Of a stretch of 62,000 bases of DNA, positions 27,501-39,500 are shown in pieces. Within the stretch, counting starts at the first letter, position 1, and each line of letters opens with the position of its first letter. Origin of the DNA: Phoronis australis (lineage: Eukaryota > Phoronida > Phoronidae). The position numbers and the translations under genes are program-made. The stretch covers positions 1 to 62,000 of the forward strand of contig NMRA01000063.1 of the NCBI GenBank assembly GCA_002633005.1. Direction: 5' to 3'. Under the pieces are notes generated by a model. That model was not told where the DNA came from, did no database searches, and worked only from the letters and a program-made list of their open reading frames with translations.

Positions 27501-30500
27501 CAAGGTGGGCATGTAAACTGCATATTGACTCAAATATAAACAGGGCTGGTGGGCTTGTAAACTGCACATTGCCTCAAAAACTGGTGACTGGCTCACAAAC
27601 ACATCTGCTGAGAAACTTTACTGATGGACTGTAACACTGTCCTTGTATTTGCAGACAAGACACTATGTATGTGTGCTGCATTTACAGTCTGTCAGTCAAA
27701 GTGAATTTCGCTTCACGAATTGTGATATTTGGGTGCATAAGTTATGTTTTGTGAGTTTGGTCTAGAGCTTGTGAGTCAATGGATAGCATTAACAGACCTT
27801 GAACTATGTTTATGGTGAGGAACTGTGTTGACTGCACAGTCTGTTTAGTTCTGTGCTACTTATTTTACCACACCTGTCAACATTTGAAAATTCCTGAGAG
27901 GGTAGACTGCTTGTAATGAAAGCTTATGTACTCCAAGTAGGTCATAACAGGATTTTATAGTACTTTCCAAAGTTACTCCGGGTTGCGTTAGTGACCACTG
28001 AGGCAAACTTTGAAAGGTGCATTTGGCTAAAAATATAGAAAATGCATTGTTTTCCTTTTAGCCTGAAAATCAGCATCGTGGCATGAAGAGTGTTGGATCT
28101 TATCTTAACTTTATGGCTTTTCAAAGCCGTTGCAATGCTATATTAAAGCTCATGGTTTTCCAGGTTTTAGTAGTGAACTCACATTTTGATTAATTGACGA
28201 CCCCTTTTGTTTTGAGTGCTGCTTGCACACAATGAGGGTTGCACGCATATGTGAGTGGCCATCTTACCAAGCTATTTTGAATGGTGAAAATGAATTCTTT
28301 GGGGAAAGGCTGTTTATGGAAAATGTAATTCTTGTGTTTACGGATTAAGTTGTATATAATTGTATCACTTACAGGCAAATGTTTCAAGTGGAGAAGAGGG
28401 GGACCAACCATCATTCTGGCTGCCCACGCCTTTGCCAAAGACCCATAAGTCGAATCAGTTTCTCACTGCTGCGTCTGATGGAAGAGTCAACCCTGTTAGG
28501 TCCCAGCTTCTAACTGACATCGATGAATCTGCCGAAAGCTCCAAGCGATATTACAAACGGAAAGCCAGCGAAGTATTATCTGTAACTCGTGAATGTATTG
28601 CTCCTGGTCAGAGAGATGTTCTGAAGAATGTCTCTCACCTCAGCAGATTAAAAACTCGCTCATTTTGAGCCTTTGATATGAAAAGTAACGCTGAGGAAGA
28701 TCGTCAATTTGAACTGCGACAAAAAATTGTTGAGTCAATAGAAATGCCGCAGCAGTGCATTTCAGGTATACAAGAATCAGAGACATTTGAAATACTTTTA
28801 AGTCAAAAGCAGTCAGACAAAATGCTATTTCCATTTCGTGACCTGTAACCTAATTTGCTCGCATTTTGTAAATGTGACCACATTTGTTCTTTTCTATTCA
28901 CTTGATTTATGGCATGTAATTTGCCTGTGTCTTATATCAGCGTCAATATAGTATTACTATTCTCTAAACTACTTTGGTGCTTGTTTAATGTTTTGCTATC
29001 TTATCGTTTTGCTACATAAGTACAGTATAACCAGCTCTGCTGTTTCTCTATGTCTAACATAATAAACAATAATTTAAATCAGGACAGTTGTTAAATATTG
29101 ACCAACTTTGTTCCAAAATCTTTTTGCAGGATTACCCAAGTTTACGTGTGTAATGTCTGAATGAATTTGTATTTTATTTTGCTGCACATGCATTCTCTTA
29201 TGATTTTTTGATGAAGTAGCTGACATTACATGTAATAGTCCCGAGACTGATGAAGTAGCCGACACTACATGTAATAGTCCCGAGACTGATGAAGTAGCCG
29301 ACACTACATGTAATAGTCCCGAGACTGATGAAGTAGCCGACACTACATATAATAGTCCCGAGACTGATGAAGTAGCCGACACTACATGTAATAGTCCCGA
29401 GACTGATGAATTTTTGGGGTCTGACTGATGATAAGCTCCAAACACCATTGCATACCCATCAGTGAACATTATTACATACTAAACTCAGGGGCAGATCCAG
29501 GATTTTGAGTTGAGGGGGCAGGGCACATGCGCGCTCCCATCCTAAAATGTAGGGATGCAGGGGTCACGAATTTTTGGGTAAACGGGGTTTGTTCAAGGCC
29601 TATGCATTGTGCATTCCCCCCGAGCCGCCCTGTGTGCGCGCATATGCTAGTCAGCAGTTCGCACCCCGAACTTTCAAATGGTATCTGGGAGAATTTTAGA
29701 GGGGGCCATGGCCCCCTCCCTAAATCCACCACTGAAACTAGTAGATGCAAAAAAACGTCTGAACTAATTTTTCTGCTATTTTGTGAGTGAAATATTCGGT
29801 TTCCTGTGTTTTTTGATGAAAACGTCTACGAACCTTCCGCAAATACATCTATGCGTTGTGGGTAAAAACAAAAAATATTGGTATCCGTAATGCGAGAATA
29901 TTCAGACATCCGTATGCATACCTGGGCGAGGCTGTTCGGGGACTTTCCCAAACGACAAGCGTAAGAAAAGTTATTAAACAACGCCAATTTCACCGGCAGT
30001 CGACCGTCCTCATAACATCAGTTTTTCTAACCTCATTTCACAGCATCTATCCCATACAGTTTCAATATATCTCTTTTTTATGAATGACTACTCTGCTGAT
30101 CTCTTCACGTTTGGTGATATATAGAGACGCAGTTGTCTCCTTCCCGCTCAATACGTACATTGTTTTTATTCTACAATAAAATTCGTTGCATTGAGGTGCG
30201 TCGGGACACGATCAACCGACTTCGAGAAAATCAGACGCACACATTAAAATTTCAGAATTTGAGTTCGCAGTTACGTATAACTGAATACATACTTTATAGA
30301 TTTTTACTCAACCATAATGCATTTTGAAAAAGTGAGTTCATGCACACATTGGCAGTCTTATCGTCTTAAGTCAAAGGAAACCAACGTGCTATGTTTTGCT
30401 TCTCAATCTTTTCTGTCAAGTAACCAAATTAAAGCTTTCTCGTTTCCTTATCAAATGCATATATGTTCGAGTGCCTATATTAAGATTTCAAAACTGTATT

Positions 30501-33500
30501 TTGAATCCACGCATACATTTGTTACTGTGCAGACATTGGCCAGTTGTACAATTTTAGTGAGGTACCCTACTCTAGAGCCCGATGCGGTATGAAGAAGGGT
30601 GATTGCCTAGACTTTTTATAGTTTTCTTTTATAGAGCAAAGATCAATCTACACACTGTTTGTAGTTTTGCTGTTTTAAATTTGGCTTCAACTGAGATATT
30701 GAGGCAGGAAGTACGGCAATTTTCAAACATTTCGAAATCACCACAAACTAGTTAAACTTATAGCCTTCGAAAACAGCTAAGATGTAACTGAATCTGTGAT
30801 ATTTTCTAAGACTGGCAAGTTGAAAGACATACCAATTAAGTGATTAAATTGTAGAGTTTCATTTCGCACTCTTGTTCTCAAGGTAAGTTCGCAAAAGTGC
30901 CAAAATGTAGCTCTAACAAGGCTTGGAATTGGCAGAAAAAAAAACACGTTCCCATAGCAACCACAAGGTGGCGCACGCAAAAAAAATTAATGTAAGTATT
31001 AAGGTTGGGGCATCAACCCCTACCATCATGCAAACAATCGAGGAAATCCGTGACATAGCCTTTATCACTTTCTGCCTGGTCCATTTGTGGACGTGCTCTT
31101 AAGCAACAAAAGAAAACGCCATTTATGCAACCACTCAAATGATACATGAAGTGGCCTTTTTCAGGGCTTGGAATGACCAATAACAAAAAAGAGGAAAATT
31201 TCCAGGTGATGTGTCGTTACACAAATAGGCTTGTGACAGAAATATTTTTGTGTTGTCAAATTTGACTGAAATGAACGTTTTTGTATGAATAAAATCAAAA
31301 CAGTGATGAAAAAAGAGACGAAAAAGAGGAAACTGGAAATCAAATAAGAAATCGAAACCAAAAAAGAAGAAATCCTCTGACAAGAGGAAAATTCCAAGCC
31401 CTGCTTTTCGTGCCACACTGCATCACCAAGACAACAAAATTCACGTGTGCTACCAGGAAGGCAAGATTTCAAGAAGTCTATGCATGTCCATCACATACCT
31501 TTGTGATTAAACGGTTAAAGCTAAGTTTTGCCCTGGCTGTTTAGTCGTAACTTTAAAAGGCATTATGACATCTTAACCGAAGAGCCAACAGCTGATCAAC
31601 AATATACTTATAAGAAGAATGGTCATTGTTGCTTGACGTGACTGACTAATGATAGACAGCACACATAACTAAAGATATGACTAGGGAAATGACTACCACT
31701 AAGAGGCGCCACAGTTGTTGAAGTCGTCGGAAATTGATTGTCAGCCGTCCTCTTCATAGTAAGAACATAATGCCAATTTTCACAATCATCCTTAGAGCGG
31801 TTTGGCTGATAGAGGGGTGGATGCCAAAACCAGACTCGAAAACAGTAAAAATGGCCACTAGGTGGTGCAAACTACGTCAAATCCATCCAAAAATGGGAGG
31901 ATAGTGTCATCTCACTAATAGATGCCTATACGCCAAGTTTTATGAAAATATGTTGCAGACCTTTGAAGATACAGAGGTAGGCGTAAAAAACTAAAATTGC
32001 CACTAGGGGGCACACCGGTAGTTAGAGAGGTTCGAAATTTGTTGTCATCCATCAGCTTGACAGGAACACATCCGCCAAATCTCATCAAGATCCTCAGAGG
32101 GATTCAGGAGATACAGCTGCAAACGCCGAACACCGGACGCCCAGACAGAGATGACGGCAATATGAGATTGCATATAAATATGTGGGCACAAAAAAACTAA
32201 AATTGCCACTAGGGGGCACACCAGTATTCGGGTCGGTCCGAAACTCATCGCCCCCTGTCGTCAATCGCATAGGAAAACCCCTGCCAAATTTCAATACGAT
32301 CCTGCAAAGGGATTTAGGAGATACAGCCAAGACAGAGCTGACGGCAATATGCACCCACATATAAATATGTGAGCGCATAATAAAACGTTGCTGCACATTT
32401 GGCATCAAGCTCAACTGTTTTACCAGCCATTCTCAGTGCTTTTGTCAAACTTCACAATGACAGAATAACTTCATGAAAATGGGAGGAACTAACTATAACA
32501 GATTAATGCACAAAGAGCTTGATATCAACCCTGGCACCTGGCTTGCACAAAGAGCTTGATGTCAACCCTGGCACATGGCTTGCACAAAGAGCTTGATATC
32601 AACCCTGGCACATGGCTTGCACTAAGAGCTTGACATCAATCCTGGCACATGGCTTGCACTAAGAGCTTGACATCAATCCTGGCACATGGCTTGCAAGCTA
32701 AACAATGTCTAAACAAATACTTACAATTTTCTTGTCTTTTGATGTATAAGAAGGATGTGTCAACAGGATATCTATGTCCCCACTGGACTCTGCACCTGAA
32801 AACAAGTTAATCAGTAAAAAGCTTCAACTTGATTCTTCTTAATAGTTACCCAAATACACAACTTACACCATCACTTAGTTCTAAAAATGCAGGACTACTG
32901 TAAGTGATTATTACTAAAAATGCAGGACTACTGTAAGTGATTATTACTAAAAATGCAGGACTCCTGTAAGTGATTATTACTAAAAATGCAGGACTCCTGT
33001 AAGTGATTATTACTAAAAATGCAGGACTCCTGTAAGTGATTATTACTAAAAATGCAGGACTCCTGTAAGTGATTATTACTAAAAATGCAGGACTCCTGTA
33101 AGTGATTATTACTTAAAGTTCTTTAATGTCAACACTGATGTGAGAAAAGTGCACTTTACATGAAATGAATTCCTGCACAGTTGACAAAAATGTCTCATTA
33201 CTAAAAACAACAATCAAAAAAGCTTTAAGGTAATTGGTTATACTCAATTACAGTAACTTTTTAAATATCAATTGTAGTCCAATAAAACTGAAATAGTCAC
33301 TTCCAGAGTCCCACATTTTAGAAATCACTTTGATGCCTGTTATTCATGGCACAAAACTGGTTCTCAAAATGTGAGACCCTTGTAAGTAGCTATTACCCAT
33401 AAAACTATATAATTACTTTTACATCCTCAATGATCACAAAATCTTACTACGTGCACAAAAATTAATGCTCACATTTTACTTATCATATGACTGTGTTGTT

Positions 33501-36500
33501 TTTAAAAACGATTTTCTAGAGATTGACATAATTTCCCTTATTGCATGAAAATTGACTGGTATTTTCTTGGAAGGCTATTTATCCTGAGAATAGAGAAGTT
33601 TCATTGTGGCACTCTCTAGAGTAATGGATGACTTCCACTTGATCATCACTCACATTTGAAGGACAGACATTCATTGCTACATATAGAGAAATAAGAAATT
33701 TGATCCTTGATTGATCATGGAAGGTTCCTGACGATTTGTCTCATTGGTCTTGGTTAATAAGCATGTTTCTAAGGACTTTCACTTCTGACACCAAAATGGA
33801 AGCGCCCAACCAAAAGCAAGAGTGCAAAAAATCAACTTGCAATTAGTGCAAGTCGAACATTTTGTCCACGTTCCACGACAACAAAAACTTATGTTTTTTT
33901 AACTTTTGATTCGCCTAATAACTTTTTGCAAGATGTGTTTTTGCTTCATTAGTTTGGCAGCTGAACAAGTACCCCTATTGCCTAATAGTAGTATCTTCCG
34001 ATTGTTGAGCACATGCATTGAAAAATAGCAGTGTAACATTTTATATACATTGTATATTTCTTTTTGAGTTTAAGCTCAAAAAGAAATATACAATGTATAT
34101 AAAATGTTACCCTGCTGAAAGTATTCAATAAGAAAACCAGTCAATCATTAGCATATGTTTGGTTGCCTATCTAAGTTCAAAGTATTCAGTAAGACCTGTC
34201 AATCATTGGCACCTGCTTGGTTGCTTAAGTGTCCAGTAGGAAGCAAATCTTTACACAATCGAGTGCTTCCCTTAAAAATACACCTCGAATTAGCGGAGTC
34301 TTGTTTAATCTGTCTTTACTCTCAAGAAACTTGCCCTACTGAACGCACGACTACCTGTAGGAATACTTTAGGTACGTAAACACCCAGTCACACTCAAGAT
34401 CACGACGCCACTGTATCGTGTGCGCAGGCCTTCGAAGACCGGTACTTCAATCCCCCGACTTATTATTTTAACTGAAGTCTGCTGTTTTTAGATTCCCAAT
34501 TTAAGCGCCCTGGGCGGTAACACGGAAAGTAAAGTTTCAATCATTTGCTCGTCAACACATTTTGACACTTGATCGTTACAATTTTTGATTTACGTATAAG
34601 ACTCACATGTAGTAGCGATAACTCGCTAGCACGTGTTAATAAAACTTTACGACATTCGACTGTGTTATGACATGTGTGGAAACTGTCGTCTGCATCGGTG
34701 GCTTAAGTTGCAATGTTGAAATAGATACTTAGTTTAGGTATGGTTTCAAGTCAAGGAGCTCTAATCTTGCAACTGGTAACCAGACCAAAGGGCGTGAAAC
34801 CACCAAGCAACAGTATGAAACCAGTAAACGAAAACGACGGCTCACTCAGCAGCTTATGAAAAACATATACTGAATTGAAAAGCCAGGGTAAACTTGTAGC
34901 GTGTTCACTGGTGAAATCCAAATACTACACGTCTATTGAGCTTGTGCTGACAGGTATAATGTGCACATAGGCGGATTTAGGGCCCCCCCGCCCTTGGCTG
35001 CCGCAAAAACAAATAAAACAGCAAGAGCGCAGGGAAATGTGGAGTTTATTAATTAACCCCGGTAATTAACATTATACGGCTGAAACAAGATTTAAATGTG
35101 TGCAGTTTTAGTGTGTTTGGGGGGGGGTTCAGATCCAATTTCAAGTGTCAAATTCGGAACACCGCGCAATAGTAACGGAACTATGGCTAAGTATAGGCTC
35201 TCCCGAGATATCCCAGACGACCGGCAGTGGCGCTGGGCACTACGACTCCGTTTCCGTCGTCTGCTTCACTGTGTAATGAAGAAAATTACTTCATTTTTTA
35301 AAGAAAATGGAATCTGAGTGACGATGAAAAAATAGAAGCTGCTGGTAAGATGTGAATTTTAATCGAAGCCTTAGTGAATCACTCAGAAACTCATAATTCT
35401 CTCTTTGTCAAACCTTTACTTACGATTTCCAAAGCAATCGCGTCATTAATGCCAACGCAAAAAACAGATTTGGTCTTTTGGGCAATTGAAGACTATTTTA
35501 AATACAACAAATTTGTTACGAACTGATTACACAAAATATAAAAGGTGTAGTAAACATTAGAAAAAGAAGTAGGTTTCACGCGCAAACACTGTGGACCATA
35601 AACAAGTAGGTCTCTTAGAATTAAATTTCGAGTGAAATCGTGGTGCTGCAGTGGTAAAGCACGCACGCTCTATCCGCCAGGTCGCGAGTTCGACTCTGTG
35701 GTAATTGCAGTTTTTCAAGTTTGACATATTCTCCGTATTTTTTTTTCTTTCTTGGATAATACTTCTGGAATCAAGGAAAATGCTTGATTTTTAGAGGAAA
35801 AAACAGAAAAATTTTCCTGGCGGGAGGGGGGCAAACCCCCCACTAGGTCTAGTCGTGCTTTGCGCAAATGTTTGCAGACAAAATGTTGCCCCCCCTTGTG
35901 ATATCCTGGCAACTGGTGCGACATTCATAAGTTTAGAAAGTATAATTTGAGTTTAATTACCTTTGGACAAGTGTTTTATAGGTCAGGACAAGTAAATTTC
36001 ATTTCTACTTGTCCAACTGGATAAGTTAATATAAGTCGAGCTCTGATTAAGGCAGTTTCCTGTTCTTCAACACAGCTACAACCAGGTAATATTTTTGAAA
36101 AATTCATTCACAACGTTACAATCAACGGAAATTACAAAAACGATCAATTTTGCCCTATAGTTTTTGAACAAAATTGGTGAATTGGAATCGCAGATGTACA
36201 ACAAACACCATCAAAGGGGCCTTAGGTAGAGTTATGTTCAACTATTATCAAACAATTTACATATGTTAAAGATTAAAACAAACTCTTACCTACCTCTTCT
36301 AAAACTACCACAAACTGTAGCTACAAAATCACTGTCCAACTTTGTTATCACATTGAAACAAGCAGTCTGAAAAATAAAAACAACTGTGTGTGAATGAGTT
36401 GTCGTCCAAAATTATTTGATGAATGTTAAACAAATTTCATAAAAATAAATTCATGAACTCTGAAGATACAGAGGTAAACATAAAAAAGTGTTGGTACTAG

Positions 36501-39500
36501 GAGGCACAGTGGTATTTGGATTAGTTCGGTAAAGGCTACACGCAACTTTTGAACAATTCTGACCACCACTTTGCACCCTAGTGGCAATTTTAAAGGCAAA
36601 GGCAACCTTTTTTCATGCCATTTTCAGAAAAAAAGGTTTGTTAATTATCCCAGACATATTCTTCAGTTACTTACGACTTTTTGTAATGTAATTAATTACT
36701 CATGCCATAATCCGGAAGTGATGTTCAGGGAGTCAAAAACTATGCACCTTCTCTTTTCATATAATAACTGTGTGAGCTGTCAAGTCAGTCATAGTTCTAC
36801 CTCTACGAGTCAATCAACATGCCTCATTGTTGCTACGTATCGGGATGGACTCATTATCGTCTCACGCATACTCTGGGTGTATTATTACATCACTTTCCGA
36901 AAGATGACACACTTCGCCAAACTTGGCTGGTTCGTGACAAGAATGCAGCGTTAGCCGTCCACGCAACGTACAAAGCAGTGAAGAATTACCGAGTGTGTGG
37001 CAAGCATATTCTGCCATCGGATTATGAAAGAGATGTGTACCCTGCATTGATGAAGGTCCCTGCAAAACAATGCCTGAAAACGGGTACCATACGATCGCTG
37101 TTGATTCCTGGCAGTGCCCCGTCGCCAACCCCGAGAAGTGCATTTTTGAAGCAAGAAGCCTCACGAGCTGTGGCCACTATATACAGTGACTGGAGGCACT
37201 TCATCTACTGTTATCCATGCCTCTGAATGTACCCCAGAGCATGCAATTCCGGGGACTAGCAGTAATTCGCACTGTGCTGTTGTCTCTAGCCCAGAGCCTG
37301 TAAGCAGCCCTGCAGCGATGTTGGGCAGTCGGTGTGAATACAGGCCCAGTTCTACACTCAGTGAGGAGGAGAATTTGTCGTCCTGTGAACAGCATAGGCA
37401 TTCCATAAAGGTCAGCATAACAGTGCACACCGTGCATTTGCACCAAGACGTCCCACCACGTCTGTCCTCAGTCTCTGCCTCATCCCTCTCAACACCTGCC
37501 TGTGCCTGTGCGTCTGCCTCATTATACTCCGGCTCAAACATATCCCCACCCACTGACTGTCCGTGAAAAAATTCCTCGTCACCACTGCTATGAACAATGT
37601 CTCCATCACTCACATCACTACGGTCACTGTGATATGGGTCGCCTACTCCGGCCATTTTCAGGTTACTACAAACTAAACGATCCCTAAATCCAGCGTAACT
37701 GAGTTCTCTAACAACCTAGCCTGTTGTAGAATACTCGTCGATGAGATGTGGAGACAATTTTAGGAAAACAGCACAAAAACAACAGTAGTACAGATCCTCA
37801 CAGTAAACAACAGTAGTACAGATCCTCACAGTAAACAACAGTAGTACAGATCCTCACAGTAAACTCGAATGCAGAACCAAATTGGCACATAATTCGAGAT
37901 TCTCTAAACGTCGTTTCCGGAGTATAGCACATGTAATCAATTACGATATGAGAAGCCGTAATTAATTGGAAAATATGTCTGGGATAATCAACAAACCTTA
38001 ATTTTTAATGAAAATGACCTGAAAAAAGGTTGCCTTCGCCTTTAAGTGCTTAGGTTTACCTCTGTACCTTAAGTCTTTTTTGATGATTTTTCATGAAATT
38101 TGGCAAACAAGTTTCTATTATGAAGACGACAGCACCTTTCCATTTTGGGAACGGATTCAACGTATTGTGCGCTGCCATTTTCATAACTTTCGAGTCGTCT
38201 GCCTCTGTAAATACCAAAATGCTCAAACATCATTATGAACATTTGGCAGACGTGTTTTAGCAACAAGCATGATTGACATGGACTTTATGATGGGTCCAAC
38301 TATATTTCCAGGTGATCAGTGCAATGGGCCCACATGCGAGGCCTGCGCGCGTCTGGTACATGTATCAGACCGCCTGCAATTATTATATTTTAACTATGGT
38401 GGTGCCCCCTAGTGACATTTTTTTGGCATCTGCAGATGGATCTCGTAAAGCCCTTGCAAATCTGTTTGGAAATTTGGCTAATGTAATGCTATTAACTTGA
38501 CAACAGATTGACAGATCTGACTACCACCACTTTGCCTCCCAAAGGCAATTTCTTTTTCCATGTTTGCCTCTGTAATGTTTGAGTTGTTGGATTTTCATGA
38601 AATTTAAAAAACAGTTTTGTATTCAGAAGACAATGATTCCTTCCCATTTTTGGACAGGTCCGACGAATTTTGTACCATCTAATAGTCATTTTTGTTATTC
38701 TTATAAACATCCCTAGAGCCTAGAGGCCCTGCAGAGCAGCCGTGGGTGCATTTAAATGCTTAGTATTGCTTTTCTTTGTTATCAAAATATTCACTCCTTA
38801 ACACTTGTTGATGCACTATTTTATTTTATAGTGCGTAAGGTTACATAATACTATGTGTGTCAATTGGCTAAAACTTCTTATATAACCGACGTTCCGCTCC
38901 TATCTGACCTTCTTGACATGAACCGCTATACTGGTAACGCGTACAACGCTAACGATGTTTTTAAGGAGCCTAGAGCCTATATCATTGTAAGTATATACTA
39001 TTTTTGTCATATTACCGTAGAATTCACTGGCTGTTTCTCGTATTGTGTATGACTGATTAGCCCATGCTGTATTACGTGGAATATCTTTATTGTATTGTAA
39101 CGTGAACGCTGTATTTCCAAAGACTTATTATTCGTTATATTTGTTTCAGTGAAACCGGCCTTGTCGGACAGTAAGCATAACGTCAACCTTGTTGAGAATA
39201 AACGTATCATATCCGACTATCCCGTGTGTTCAATGCCCATGGCTCCTACATATTGTTTCAAATGACTGCTCAAGAGACTACCAAGAGTTTGGATATGAAT
39301 CCAGGAACAGCGGACGAGTTACACAATGCCCCTATCAACATCGATACCGGGAATAGGGAGCCAACAGAGCGTGACCTAAGAGCCACCCAACGAGCAAGGA
39401 AAGCTGAACTGCGAATTAAGCAAGACATTCTGAAATGACAGCAAGAGTTGGTTTTAGAAGAACTACGTTTGGATGCGGAACGACGCAAGGAGGACAGTAT

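Larger units (their letters stand above)
36594..38041. mobile_element. Kolobok-like DNA transposon with THAP and P2X7-like segments
   Basis: 1,448 bp between TTAA copies at 36590-36593 and 38042-38045. Ends are AGGCAAAGGCAACCTTTTTT and the inverse AGGCGAAGGCAACCTTTTTT. The inverted similarity continues through AAGGTTTGTT(A/G)ATTATCCCAG for about 75 bp or more. TTAA targets and a THAP finger are known marks of the Kolobok superfamily. Host repeat sequence is continuous across the insertion (GAGGTAAAC ... AATTGCCACTAG on the minus strand). It carries a THAP finger on the plus strand and a P2X7-like cysteine motif on the minus strand. No DDE transposase core is found, so it is non-autonomous. 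A 28-bp unit with three copies lies at about 37778-37863. Confidence 0.75.

Noticed and set aside
32878-33114. CRISPR-like array
   Set aside because: Units abut with no unique spacers and the setting is an animal intron; it is a minisatellite.
36571-36954. 127-codon plus-strand open frame overlapping the THAP segment
   Set aside because: It begins outside the transposon, crosses its terminal repeat and is in a different frame from the clear THAP finger.
37161-37390. C-terminal part of the minus-strand P2X7-like frame
   Set aside because: It is antisense to the THAP linker and carries no further P2X7-like motif, so it is not claimed as coding.
38855-39052. 65-codon frame in the left LTR (similar frame at 45193-45399)
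   Set aside because: LTR sequence with no domain; the two copies are alike only because they are LTRs.
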